This document shows positions 13,960 to 22,872 of a stretch of 52,569 nt of DNA, one piece after another. The notes beneath the pieces are model-generated. The model did no database searches. It was not told the DNA's origin and was given only the letters and a program-made list of their open reading frames with translations. Source of the DNA: Membranihabitans maritimus (GTDB taxonomy: Bacteria; Bacteroidota; Bacteroidia; Chitinophagales; Saprospiraceae); contig NZ_JAJSLW010000028.1 in NCBI RefSeq assembly GCF_021729145.1, positions 1-52,569 of the forward strand, read 5' to 3'. The translations under genes and the position numbers were made by a program. Each line of letters begins with the position of its first letter. Position 1 is the first letter of the stretch.

Positions 13960-16236
13960 TTATTTGCTATCTCTGATCGATTTCAATTTTTGTTCCAGGG
14001 TTTTCACAGTATACACATCATTACTGTCAGGTTGGATTTTACGCATTTCTTCAATGAATTGGGAGCTAATTCCTTTCGGTTTCCTTCCAAAAGCATTTTT
14101 AATGTAAGACATTACACTTGCAATTTCACGATCAGTATATTCTTTGTTCTCTGATAGGCCGGGCATTACTGCATGGAATTCATATTCTTTTCCGTCAACA
14201 ATCACGGGGCCTTTCAGACCATGCAAAACGATCAAAGCAAATGCACTATCTCTTCCTTCTATATATTCTGAGTGGTAGAGTGGGGGTGCAACATGTTCGA
14301 TTCCCTTCCCGTCTCTTCCGTGGCAGGTACTGCAGTTGGCTTCAAAAATTTCTATACCCGATGTACTTTTTGAAGAATTATTTTTTACCCTGTTGAAATA
14401 ATCAATATTTGATTCAATCCTTTCCTCCAGACCGGTTAATTCTTCCTTACTTTCTTTCATTGATGACCAGTATTCTTTTAAACCATTCAACATAAAAGCT
14501 TCATTGTCCCTGTGATTGGATAATGCCATAAAGACAGCGAATTTTTGATGATCCGGTTTAAGAAGGTCAAGAATTTGGGTAGTGAACTGAATTTGGTCGT
14601 CTTGCTTATTAGAAATAAGTCCGTTGAGGGCCGTTAAATAAATTAGATTTTTTGGACTGGCCTGTTGATTATTTTTATAATTGTTAATTTTTTTCTTGAT
14701 TTCAGAATTGATTAACTCAGGATGTTCAATCAGCATTTTTATTATATGCGGAATAAAATATTCTTCATCGTTGTTCCAAAGGTATAGAATATCTAAGCTT
14801 GTAATTCCATCAAGGCCTTCCAACGTCCAAAATGCGTGTAGTTTTGTTAAATTTGAATTTGAGCTTTCGGACAAATCACGAACAAGTTGGATTGAACTTG
14901 TATCATTTTTTTCAATTAGCAATTGCTGCGCGTATCTTCTGTGCCAGCCACTTGGACTGCTCAACATTTGAACTAAACCACTGACGGAAGTATTCCCGGG
15001 ATTTGATATAGATAGGGATGATGAATTCGTATGATTGATCTTGAAAATTCTTCCAAAATTGACAACGGTATCCAGGCCCTTTTGATGATATAGGTTTCGT
15101 AAATATGAGGTGAGGTAGGTTTTGTGCTGGAGTAACCCTCTATGCATATCAATTATATACATAAAACCGTCAGGTCCTACTTTTAAATTAACAGGTCGGA
15201 AGCCCTCATCACTTGAAGCGATAAATTCAGAATCTTCATAAACTTGTTTCCCTGTAATGGCAATTTCTTTATTGTAAATTTCATTCTGTTTAATAAGGTT
15301 TACTTCCGGCCCACAAACAAATGAATGGTATTTTAAGTCTTTTCCATAATTGTTCCCTTCGTAAACCAATGGACCACAGGCAGAAGTAAAATTAAGAAGG
15401 TGGTTGTTTGTGGAATCCAACATTCCTTCAATATAACCTCTGTTTACGGCAGTTGGATGAAGAGGGTATACCCTTTGGTCTTTAACGACGTTAACGTTAA
15501 CACCAGAAGGATAAGACAAATTTTGATTCTTATCGAGTATTCCGGGAAGGAAATAATCACCTTTAAATTGGCTTGAATTGGAATTCGTAAAAATATGGCC
15601 GAATGAATCTTGTGTGATACCCCATTGCCCTCTTAGGAAAATAAATTCTTTTTTCCATTTTCCATCTTTGAATCGATATCGCGCATTGGATTTCGCGTTG
15701 TACAACCAATTGTCCAGATGGTACATCAAACCATTTGGCTGATGTTCGACATTGCCACCTACAGCGTAAGCATCATCAACAAGGATTTTCTTGCCGGGTG
15801 TATTATTTTCTTCTACAGGCACCCACCACAAATTCGGAGGAGTAGCGTATAGAATTCCTCCATTGATATACTTGATGGCTCTGGGTAATACCAAACTATC
15901 TAAAAAAACCGTTTTGTGGTCCATCCTGCCATTCCCATCTTTGTCTTCCAGATAGGAAATTTGTCCGTTTGGTATTTCTTCTTCACTTCCCGTAAAATCC
16001 GTCATATACCCTTTCATCTCGACAACCCACATTTTACCGAATGGGTCAAATATCAAATCGACCGGTGCTTCAATCAATGGTTCCGAAGCAATTACATCAA
16101 GTGAATATCCATCTTTTAACTGAAAATTTGACAGGTCAATAGAACGTTCGAAATCCGTGAAAGGATTTTTTTGATTACAAGATATGATACTAGAACTCAA
16201 CAAAATACACATTACCAATTTTGCCGCAAATTTCAT
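13960..16236 (-). CDS. exported lipoprotein dehydrogenase with beta-propeller and C-terminal cytochrome c
   Basis: About 758 residues from the ATG at 16236; the longer frame to 16317 would run into the tRNA gene. A lipoprotein signal ends ILLSSSIISCNQ. Residues about 30-400 form the propeller-type 'membrane-bound dehydrogenase' domain found in Bacteroidota, Planctomycetes and Verrucomicrobia (LKDGYSLDVIASEPLIEAPV, DPFGKMWVVEMKGY, VGPDGFMYIIDMHRG). A helical HEAT-like stretch follows (YAQQLLIEKND onwards), and near residue 640 a class I cytochrome c with heme site CSTCHGRDGKG and a distal Met (VMPGL). It should oxidise a sugar or alcohol in the periplasm and pass electrons to respiratory cytochromes. 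It neighbours an exported isomerase, ApbE and a Gfo/Idh enzyme. Substrate unknown. Confidence 0.85.
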   Translation of the reverse strand: MKFAAKLVMCILLSSSIISCNQKNPFTDFERSIDLSNFQLKDGYSLDVIASEPLIEAPVDLIFDPFGKMWVVEMKGYMTDFTGSEEEIPNGQISYLEDKDGNGRMDHKTVFLDSLVLPRAIKYINGGILYATPPNLWWVPVEENNTPGKKILVDDAYAVGGNVEHQPNGLMYHLDNWLYNAKSNARYRFKDGKWKKEFIFLRGQWGITQDSFGHIFTNSNSSQFKGDYFLPGILDKNQNLSYPSGVNVNVVKDQRVYPLHPTAVNRGYIEGMLDSTNNHLLNFTSACGPLVYEGNNYGKDLKYHSFVCGPEVNLIKQNEIYNKEIAITGKQVYEDSEFIASSDEGFRPVNLKVGPDGFMYIIDMHRGLLQHKTYLTSYLRNLYHQKGLDTVVNFGRIFKINHTNSSSLSISNPGNTSVSGLVQMLSSPSGWHRRYAQQLLIEKNDTSSIQLVRDLSESSNSNLTKLHAFWTLEGLDGITSLDILYLWNNDEEYFIPHIIKMLIEHPELINSEIKKKINNYKNNQQASPKNLIYLTALNGLISNKQDDQIQFTTQILDLLKPDHQKFAVFMALSNHRDNEAFMLNGLKEYWSSMKESKEELTGLEERIESNIDYFNRVKNNSSKSTSGIEIFEANCSTCHGRDGKGIEHVAPPLYHSEYIEGRDSAFALIVLHGLKGPVIVDGKEYEFHAVMPGLSENKEYTDREIASVMSYIKNAFGRKPKGISSQFIEEMRKIQPDSNDVYTVKTLEQKLKSIRDSK

Positions 16237-16275
16237 TTGAATTCTTTCTTGGTTGAAATTTATTAAGAATGTAAG

Positions 16276-16350
16276 TGGGTGATAGCAGACTCGAACTGCT
16301 GACCCCTGCCCTGTCAAGGCAGTGCTCTAAACCAACTGAGCTAATCACCC
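16276..16350 (-). tRNA. tRNA-Val (anticodon GAC)
   Basis: The minus strand folds into a full cloverleaf of 75 bases: acceptor GGGTGAT/ATCACCC with discriminator A, D arm GCTC/GAGC, anticodon stem CTGCC/GGCAG with loop TTGACAG (anticodon GAC, codon GUC), variable GGGTC, and T arm AGCAG-TTCGAGT-CTGCT. CCA is not encoded. It sits between two catabolic genes on the same strand. Confidence 0.95.
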
Positions 16351-16479
16351 GTTCCCGTTCAAGAGCGCCAAAAATAAAAAATTATTTAAAATTATTTTTA
16401 TTATATGACGAAATTTATGATGTCTTTAACCCACTCCCTTGTATTCTAATAGGTGCTAATCATTAATGGATACCGAAAA

Positions 16480-17391
16480 TTACAGAAAAGCATCTGCCTT
16501 GCGATAGGATTCTATTAACTTTATTTCTCCTGATTTCCCACCTTCGCTTAAGCCATGTTCCATGCCAACTATTCCTTTATAGCCTTTATCATAGATATGT
16601 TTGAATACGTTTTGATAGTTTATCTCACCTGTGTAGGGTTCTTTCCTGCCGGGGTTGTCACCTACCTGAAAATATGCTATCTCGTCCCAGCAGTAATCAA
16701 TATTGGTTATGAGGTTCCCCTCGTTTTTTTGCATATGGTAAGCATCATAGAGAATTTTGCAGGCCGGACTGTCCACACCCTTACAAATCAAGTGTGTCTG
16801 AGGAGAATAGCGGAGAAATAGATCCGGGGTATCACTTAATGGTTCCAGAACCATGATCAGTCCATGCGGTTCAAATATTTCAGAAGCTCTTTTAAGGGTT
16901 TCTATTACATTTCCGGTCTGGATATCAAGCGGAAGTCTTCTCTCGTAATTTCCAGGAACTACTGTCATCCATTTGGCATTCACTCGTTTGGCCACATCGA
17001 CTGCCGTTTGGCAACTTTTCAAAAATATATCGGTATGTTCCTGTTTGCCAGCGGCAAAAGTATTTGCTCCGTTACCGCCTTTGTCAATTACAAATACACC
17101 CATATCCATACCCAGGTCGTCGAGTGTTTTACCAATGCGTTCTTGTTCGGAAATAGAGCGTTTCATCATTCCATTATCTTCAATCGATCGAAAGCCCTGG
17201 TCAGCCATAAATTTTATTTGATCGACAAAATCATTTCCAGCATGATTTTTGAACATGCCATTATGGGGAGCGTAATTTAGGTTAAAGGTTTCTCCTGCAG
17301 GCTGCTTAGTAGGATTGCCTCTTAGAGAAGGAGAAATACTGAGGGCTGATGCACCCAAAAAGCTGTTTTTTACAAAATTTCTTCTTTTCAT
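16480..17391 (-). CDS. exported TIM-barrel sugar isomerase/epimerase (hydroxypyruvate-isomerase-like)
   Basis: A 303-residue protein of the xylose-isomerase-like TIM-barrel family. It starts MKRRNFVKNSFLGASALS, a twin-arginine-type signal, so it is probably folded in the cytoplasm and exported to the periplasm. Barrel signatures: LNYAPHNGMF, WMTVVPGNYERRL, VLEPLSDTP with a metal-ligand Glu (about residue 183), ILYDAYHMQ with Asp and His (about 214-217), and a C-terminal Glu in IVGMEHGLS. This set of ligands matches hydroxypyruvate isomerase and related keto-sugar epimerases. With the Gfo/Idh oxidoreductase and cytochrome c dehydrogenase nearby it may handle a keto-sugar outside the cytoplasm. 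An 8-bp inverted repeat lies 24 bases upstream. Confidence 0.87.
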   Translation of the reverse strand: MKRRNFVKNSFLGASALSISPSLRGNPTKQPAGETFNLNYAPHNGMFKNHAGNDFVDQIKFMADQGFRSIEDNGMMKRSISEQERIGKTLDDLGMDMGVFVIDKGGNGANTFAAGKQEHTDIFLKSCQTAVDVAKRVNAKWMTVVPGNYERRLPLDIQTGNVIETLKRASEIFEPHGLIMVLEPLSDTPDLFLRYSPQTHLICKGVDSPACKILYDAYHMQKNEGNLITNIDYCWDEIAYFQVGDNPGRKEPYTGEINYQNVFKHIYDKGYKGIVGMEHGLSEGGKSGEIKLIESYRKADAFL

Positions 17392-17414
17392 CAGTTATTT
17401 ATTTTGATTTAGAT

Positions 17415-17446
17415 GAATGTGATGAATTTAGTATTTTTTCACATTC
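17415..17446. promoter_or_regulatory. inverted repeat upstream of TIM-barrel isomerase
   Basis: GAATGTGA (17415-17422) and TCACATTC (17439-17446) are perfect 8-bp arms 16 bases apart, in the 199-base divergent spacer between the isomerase and ApbE genes. It could be an operator for either gene or a leader stem; nothing else identifies it. Confidence 0.3.
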
Positions 17447-17590
17447 GATGAATTGTATGATAGCTTATTTTATATGTGGTTTGATTTGATACGTTTAATT
17501 GTAAATATCAATACTGTCAAAACTAAAAGTACACTAAATAATTATTTTTATGAATATTTGCAAAATTAAATCGTTTCTATAACAAAAAAT

Positions 17591-18604
17591 TTGGTATTAC
17601 TAAGTAAACATTTTTTTCTTCTTCATTTTCTTCTGTGTGCATTTTGTGCATATAGTCAACAAGGAGGTAATGTTTTGATTAAAAAGACATTTTGGATGGA
17701 AAAAATGGCAAGTCCATTTGATATTGTGATTTATGCCTATGATACCACAGGATTGACTGGCACAGTAAATAGAATTTCAAGGGAACTAGATGATATAATT
17801 TTCGAGATTAATCATTACGAAGAGAATAGTGACGTTAATTTATTTTGTGAAAAACAGGTAAGTGGAAAAAAAATCTCCATTTCTCCGGATTTAACAACCT
17901 TGTTGAGACTATCGAAAGAGGCCTATAAACTAAGTAATGGGAAGTTTGATGTATCAGTTGGTTGCCTTATTCATTTTTGGAAATCAAAAAAGAATTGGGA
18001 TTCAATGCCGGCTGACTCAATTCTAAGAACCTTTTTGCCCCGTAAAAATATCTCTAACATAAGGATTTGTGGGAGAAAGGCAAAATGGGGTGTAGAAAAT
18101 GCTTGTTTGGACTTTGGTGGATTGGGTAAAGGATACGTGGCACAAAAATTTGTTGACGAACTTGAGGCTTCAGGGTATCCGATTGCTTTGATAAATGCGG
18201 GAGGTGATATTGTTACCGGGGAATCAAAAGGTAATGAGCCCTGGAAAGTGGGGGTTGAGTTAAAAGACGGTTCTCTGGAAAGCCAAATACTCAATATTAA
18301 TAATTATGCTGTAGCTACTTCTGGAGATATGTACCAATATATTACCATTGGTGATGAGCGTTTTTCACACATAATAGATCCGGAAACTATGAAACCGGTA
18401 AAACATCGAACAAACGTCACCGTTTTGGCACCTGAAGGATGGAAGGCGGATTTTTATGCGTCTTATTTTTCTATTCTTCCACCGAGTAAGGCTGTAGAAA
18501 AAGCAAATTCAATTAAAGGTGTCGAAGTATTAATATCTTTTGTAGAGGGAGAACGGATTAATACTACCTGGAGTGATGGGTTTATGAAATTCATGAAAAA
18601 ATAG
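17591..18604 (+). CDS. apbE: FAD:protein FMN transferase (ApbE family)
   Basis: Covalently attaches FMN to Thr/Ser of exported target proteins, using FAD and Mg2+. It has 337 residues. The signal peptide (FFLLHFLLCAFCAYSQ) places it in the periplasm. Family motifs are in order: MASPFDIVIYA, DVSVGCLIHFW, LDFGGLGKGYVAQKF (about residue 174), LINAGGDIVTGE (about 203), AVATSGD, and HIIDPETMKP (about 260). The start is a TTG at 17591: an in-frame stop lies 24 bases upstream and no ATG occurs before the signal peptide, so TTG is forced. It is divergent from the isomerase gene. No neighbour shows an FMN_bind domain, so its target is elsewhere or is an unusual one here. Confidence 0.9.
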   Translation: MVLLSKHFFLLHFLLCAFCAYSQQGGNVLIKKTFWMEKMASPFDIVIYAYDTTGLTGTVNRISRELDDIIFEINHYEENSDVNLFCEKQVSGKKISISPDLTTLLRLSKEAYKLSNGKFDVSVGCLIHFWKSKKNWDSMPADSILRTFLPRKNISNIRICGRKAKWGVENACLDFGGLGKGYVAQKFVDELEASGYPIALINAGGDIVTGESKGNEPWKVGVELKDGSLESQILNINNYAVATSGDMYQYITIGDERFSHIIDPETMKPVKHRTNVTVLAPEGWKADFYASYFSILPPSKAVEKANSIKGVEVLISFVEGERINTTWSDGFMKFMKK

Positions 18605-18779
18605 AATTAGTCAACCTAGTAGTATAAATTGAAATATAATATGGTTTATTGACGAATTTCATACTGAAATTTTATGATTTTTTTTTGTTTGGAAAAAAAC
18701 AATAAAATCCATTTATTTGAGAGATTAGAGAAGAATATCCATTAAATTTACTCTGTTTTATTAACATTTAAAATGAACT

Positions 18780-19685
18780 ATGATAAATAAAAATTTTGCT
18801 TTTTACTTATTATTTGGACTGTTAATTTCACCGGTATTAAAGGGACAAGACAGTTTTTCGAAGTACGAAGAAAAATTGCCAGAAAGTGAAGTGTCATTTA
18901 CCATGGTACCTGTCGAAGGGGGTACAGACAATGTAAAGATTGGTAATGAAGAAGTATCTTTAAGTATGAATTCTTTCTGGATTGGCATGCACGAGTTGAC
19001 GTATGACGAATATGTTGCCTTTATGCAAGATGAGAATTTTAGCCAGGATCAAACGGTAGATGCGATTACACGACCTAGTCCCCCCTATATTGATTTTACA
19101 TTAGGTATGGGCAAGGAAGGTGGTTTTCCAGCGAATAGTATGTCACTATATGGAGCGATGATGTATTGTAAGTGGTTATATGAGAAGACGGGACATTTTT
19201 ACAGACCCCCATCAGAGGCCGAATGGCAATGGGCATGTCAAAAAGGAAACACGACTGTTACGGACCAGACATCTGTTTACAAAGAAAACAGTGACAATAA
19301 ATATGGTAAGGTCGGTGGAAAAGAAGCTAACGATCTTGGATTATTTGATATGATTGGAAATGTTGCCGAATGGACTATTGATAGTTATTATGAAGATTAC
19401 AAATCCATGTTGGAAAAGGAGGGGAATGAAAATCCGATATTTGTGCCGGAATCGAAACGGAGTACGATTGTATTAAAAGGGGGGCATTTTCGAACACCAA
19501 AGGAAGAATTGTCGTGTTCCCTTCGGATTCCATCTGAGAAAAAATGGAATAGGAGAGACCCACAGATTCCCAAAAGCAAATGGTGGAATACGGATGCTCC
19601 ATTTATTGGTTTTAGATTAGTAAGACCAAATGTAGAAATGACAGATGACGAAATACATGCGTTTTACGATCAATTTTTAAATTGA
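18780..19685 (+). CDS. exported formylglycine-generating-enzyme-like (SUMF1) protein
   Basis: A 301-residue protein with signal peptide (FAFYLLFGLLISPVLKGQ) and an FGE-sulfatase fold: FTMVPVEGGT, SFWIGMHELTYDEYVAFM, PANSMSLYGAMMYCKWL, YRPPSEAEWQWAC, NDLGLFDMIGNVAEW and a final IGFRLVRP. True FGE activates sulfatases by oxidising a cysteine, using a Cys pair near the C-terminus (RCxxR region). Here the matching stretch reads LSCSLRIPSEKKW, with one Cys and no paired partner, so it is more likely a ligand-binding or partner protein than an active FGE. No sulfatase is nearby. It sits 50 bases before the Gfo/Idh gene and is probably cotranscribed. Confidence 0.85.
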   Translation: MINKNFAFYLLFGLLISPVLKGQDSFSKYEEKLPESEVSFTMVPVEGGTDNVKIGNEEVSLSMNSFWIGMHELTYDEYVAFMQDENFSQDQTVDAITRPSPPYIDFTLGMGKEGGFPANSMSLYGAMMYCKWLYEKTGHFYRPPSEAEWQWACQKGNTTVTDQTSVYKENSDNKYGKVGGKEANDLGLFDMIGNVAEWTIDSYYEDYKSMLEKEGNENPIFVPESKRSTIVLKGGHFRTPKEELSCSLRIPSEKKWNRRDPQIPKSKWWNTDAPFIGFRLVRPNVEMTDDEIHAFYDQFLN

Positions 19686-19735
19686 AATTTTTAAAACTTA
19701 GTCCACCCTTATAGTGGCTAACAAATCAAATAATT

Positions 19736-21064
19736 ATGGGAGACAATAAAGTAAATCGAAGGAAATTCGTAAAAAGTTCGGCACTAATGGCTGGTGGTGT
19801 CATGGCAATGCCTATGGGAGCATCCGCATTCTATTCAGGAACGGCGGAAGAGGAAATCAGAGTGGCATTGATTGGGTGTGGAGGTCGTGGAACAGGGGCT
19901 GCAGCTCAAGCAATGAAGGCACACCCCAAGGTGAAGTTAGTAGCTATGGCAGATGCCTTCATGGACCGTCTGGAAAATAGTTATAAGAACCTGAAAGAAG
20001 CCATGGGAGAAGAAGCAGATACAAAAATGGAAGTGCCCGATAGTCGAAAATATGCAGGTTTTGATGCTTATAAGAAAGCAATGCAGCAAGCTGATGTTGT
20101 TATTCTTACGACACCTCCTGGTTTTAGGCCAATTCATTTCAAAGAGGCCATCGCTCAGGATAAGCACGTATTTATGGAAAAACCTGTGGCTACTGATCCG
20201 GCTGGAATCCAGTCGGTTATCGACACGGCACAAGAAGCAAAGAGTAAGAAATTGAATGTCGTTGTAGGCCTTCAAAGAAGGTATCAGAATTCTTATCTTG
20301 AACTTATGAAAAGATATCAGGATGGTATGGTTGGTGATTTAACTTCAGCTCAGGTATTTTGGAATTCAAGGGGTGTATGGGTACGTCCGCGTAAAGCAAA
20401 TATGAATGAAATGGAATACCAAATGAGAAACTGGTACTATTTCAATTGGCTGTGTGGAGACCACATTGTTGAACAGCATATTCATAATATCGATGTATTC
20501 AATTGGTTTAAGGATGATTTTCCAAAAACAGCTCAAGGTATGGGGGGTAGAACTGTACGTGTGGGTAAAGAATACGGTGAAATTTTTGATCATCACTTTG
20601 TAGAGTATACTTTCGGAGACGGGTCTATTATGAATGCTCAATGTAGGCATCAGCCCGGAACCTATGGTAGGGTAGATGAGGTCCTTACGGGAACGAAAGG
20701 GAGAATTTATTGTAACCAGGCGCGAATAGAAGACCTGGATGGAAATACCGTTTTTCAGTTCGATAGGGGGGAAAAGGAGAACAATCCGTATCAAACCGAA
20801 CACGACCTTTTATTTGATGCTATTTCCAAAGGTGAATATAAATTTGCAAATGCGGAGTATGCGGCCCATACTACTCTTACCGCGATCGTAGGAAGATTAG
20901 CCACTTATTCCGGACAGGTAATTGATCAAAATGTGGCATTAAATTCTGGAATGTCCATTCAACCTGAAGAATATTCATGGGAAGCAACACCACCGGTTTT
21001 GCCAGGGGATGATGGGCTGTATCCATGTGCAGTTCCCGGTGAGACAGAATACTTTAAGTCTTAA
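19736..21064 (+). CDS. Tat-exported Gfo/Idh/MocA-family oxidoreductase
   Basis: A 442-residue NAD(P)-dependent sugar oxidoreductase. The N-terminus has a twin-arginine signal (NRRKFVKSSALMAGGVMAMP), so it is exported with its cofactor bound. The Rossmann motif is VALIGCGGRGTGAAA (about residues 42-56) and the family hallmark MEKPVATDP is near residue 148; the C-terminal beta-sheet domain carries HIVEQHIHNIDVFNW, which includes the likely catalytic His. Exported Gfo/Idh enzymes of Bacteroidota act on keto-sugars or glycosides with tightly bound NAD. The preceding FGE-like gene is 50 bases away. Substrate is not deducible, but the set with a cytochrome c dehydrogenase and a TIM-barrel isomerase suggests one oxidation pathway. 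Confidence 0.9.
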   Translation: MGDNKVNRRKFVKSSALMAGGVMAMPMGASAFYSGTAEEEIRVALIGCGGRGTGAAAQAMKAHPKVKLVAMADAFMDRLENSYKNLKEAMGEEADTKMEVPDSRKYAGFDAYKKAMQQADVVILTTPPGFRPIHFKEAIAQDKHVFMEKPVATDPAGIQSVIDTAQEAKSKKLNVVVGLQRRYQNSYLELMKRYQDGMVGDLTSAQVFWNSRGVWVRPRKANMNEMEYQMRNWYYFNWLCGDHIVEQHIHNIDVFNWFKDDFPKTAQGMGGRTVRVGKEYGEIFDHHFVEYTFGDGSIMNAQCRHQPGTYGRVDEVLTGTKGRIYCNQARIEDLDGNTVFQFDRGEKENNPYQTEHDLLFDAISKGEYKFANAEYAAHTTLTAIVGRLATYSGQVIDQNVALNSGMSIQPEEYSWEATPPVLPGDDGLYPCAVPGETEYFKS

Positions 21065-21200
21065 TCTGAATAGAGGGGATTGGTCAGGTTTATTCTATTA
21101 AGAAACTTTATAGTAGGTTTAATTTCCTGTTAATTAAAGGAGTAGATATAGTAATTCGCAATTTTTCTGCGTATACTATAGGAAACAAAACGTATTTATT

Positions 21201-21395
21201 ATGTCTGCATTTAGTGATAAATTAAAAGGAAATTGGAATATTGTAAAAGGGAAGTTACAGCAAGAGTTTGGTGATTTGACAGAAGATGACCTTCAATATA
21301 TAGAAGGGAAAGAAACCGAATTACTTGGCAGACTTCAGAAAAAAACCGGTAAAACAAAAGAAGAAATTAAAGACTGGGTGGATAAGGTAGTTTAA
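21201..21395 (+). CDS. CsbD-family stress protein
   Basis: A 64-residue hydrophilic helical protein. [20 protein letters not shown] followed by [20 protein letters not shown] is the CsbD signature. Family members accumulate in general stress, osmotic or stationary-phase responses; the biochemical role is unknown. It is a single-gene unit with a hairpin terminator 25 bases after its stop. Confidence 0.92.
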   Translation: MSAFSDKLKGNWNIVKGKLQQEFGDLTEDDLQYIEGKETELLGRLQKKTGKTKEEIKDWVDKVV

Positions 21396-21419
21396 TCGGA
21401 AAATAAAAATCATATTTAT

Positions 21420-21451
21420 GTGGCCTCCTTTCAATTAAGGTGGCCACTTTT
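21420..21451 (+). terminator. terminator after csbD gene
   Basis: GTGGCC-T-CCTT and AAGG-T-GGCCAC pair around TCAATT with one T-T mismatch, followed by TTTT. It ends 18 bases before the next ATG. Confidence 0.7.
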
Positions 21452-21469
21452 AATTAAAATCTGTGGAGG

Positions 21470-22834
21470 ATGATAAAGAGTAAAAATCCATTTGACGGTT
21501 CCGTAGTCGGTACCTATGAATATTTTACAACGGGTAAAATTGAAAGTGTTTTGGAAAATGCTCAAAAAGCCTTTAAAAGAAGTATAAATAGTGAATTTGG
21601 TAATGATATATCTTTACGAATAAGCAAGTTTAAAAAGCTAGCGGAAATCCTGGAAATAGGCAAATTAGAATATGCGAAAATGATTACACTGGAAATGGGA
21701 AAACCTATTTCTCAATCAATTGCCGAGATCGAAAAATGTGCCTGGTTGTGTAATTATTATGGGGAAAACGCAGAAAAGTTTTTATCCATCGAATATATAA
21801 AAACGGATGCTTCTGAAAGTTTTGTGCGTCATGATCCTATTGGAGTAGTTCTTGCTATAATGCCCTGGAATTATCCTTTTTGGCAATTATTTCGATTTGC
21901 AGTTCCTGCTATACTGGCCGGTAATGTTGTTATTTTAAAACATTCTTCCAATGTTTCTGGGTGTGCTTTACGAATCGAAGATATATTTACGAGTGCAGCG
22001 TTTCCAAAAAATACATTTCAAACAATTCTCGCAACGTCTTCACAAATTGAAACAGTAATTGAAAACCCTATAATCAAAGGAGTTACGTTGACGGGAAGTG
22101 AAAAAGCAGGACGATCTGTGGCAGCAATTGCAGGAAAAAATATAAAAAAGACTGTTTTGGAATTGGGAGGAAGTAATGCCAGTGTGATTTTCGAAGATGC
22201 TGACCTGGAAGAGTGTATTGATACACTTGTTTGGTCAAGGTTCCAGAATGCTGGACAAAGCTGTATTGCAGGTAAAAGGTTTATTGTATTGGAGGGGATT
22301 TATGACCGTTTTATTTCAATGTTTGAAAAAAAGGTAGGGGATCTCAGAATTAAGGATCCGTTAAAGTCAGAAACGAAAATTAGTTCAATGGCTTCAGTGA
22401 AGCTGGCCGAGGAGTTGGAAGACCAGGTTCAAAAATCCATTGAAATGGGAGCAATCCTGAAAATGGGAGGGGATAGAAATGAAGCCAAATTCCAACCAAC
22501 AATTTTGGAAAATGTCTTGCCGGGTATGCCGGCTTTTGACGAAGAATTATTTGGTCCGGTAGCATCTATTATAAAAGCCAAAGATGAAAAGGAAGCTATT
22601 GACTTGATCAATAATTCCGGATTTGGGTTGGGGGCATCTTTATATACTAATAATATAGCAAAAGCGAAGAAATGGATTCCTTATATAAATGAAGGTGCAG
22701 TATTTGTAAACGAATTGGTAAAATCAGACCCGCGCTTACCTTTTGGAGGAACAAAGAATTCTGGTTACGGAAGAGAATTGTCTCGGGATGGAATATTGGA
22801 ATTTGTTAACCGGAAAACGGTTTATATAAAATAG
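21470..22834 (+). CDS. NAD(P)-dependent aldehyde dehydrogenase (succinate-semialdehyde type)
   Basis: A 454-residue cytosolic aldehyde dehydrogenase; the length and sequence fit the short GabD/YneI-like succinate-semialdehyde branch. Motifs: IMPWNYPFWQLFRFAVPAIL (Asn oxyanion residue), cofactor loop LTGSEKAGRSVA, general base VLELGGSNASVIF (Glu about 230), catalytic GQSCIAGKRF (Cys about 264) and FDEELFGPVASI. All catalytic residues are present. The ATG is preceded by GGAGG (ctgtggaggatg), one of few Shine-Dalgarno-like starts in the window. It is flanked by hairpin terminators, so it is a single-gene unit. Exact aldehyde unknown. Confidence 0.92.
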   Translation: MIKSKNPFDGSVVGTYEYFTTGKIESVLENAQKAFKRSINSEFGNDISLRISKFKKLAEILEIGKLEYAKMITLEMGKPISQSIAEIEKCAWLCNYYGENAEKFLSIEYIKTDASESFVRHDPIGVVLAIMPWNYPFWQLFRFAVPAILAGNVVILKHSSNVSGCALRIEDIFTSAAFPKNTFQTILATSSQIETVIENPIIKGVTLTGSEKAGRSVAAIAGKNIKKTVLELGGSNASVIFEDADLEECIDTLVWSRFQNAGQSCIAGKRFIVLEGIYDRFISMFEKKVGDLRIKDPLKSETKISSMASVKLAEELEDQVQKSIEMGAILKMGGDRNEAKFQPTILENVLPGMPAFDEELFGPVASIIKAKDEKEAIDLINNSGFGLGASLYTNNIAKAKKWIPYINEGAVFVNELVKSDPRLPFGGTKNSGYGRELSRDGILEFVNRKTVYIK

Positions 22835-22872
22835 TGGCCCATTGACAACAACAGGCCACTACAGGTTTTTTA
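22833..22872. terminator. bidirectional terminator between aldehyde dehydrogenase and GlsB gene
   Basis: AGTGGCC (22833-22839) pairs with GGCCACT (22854-22860), followed by a T-rich run starting at 22867. The first arm overlaps the TAG stop. It serves two converging genes. Confidence 0.7.
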
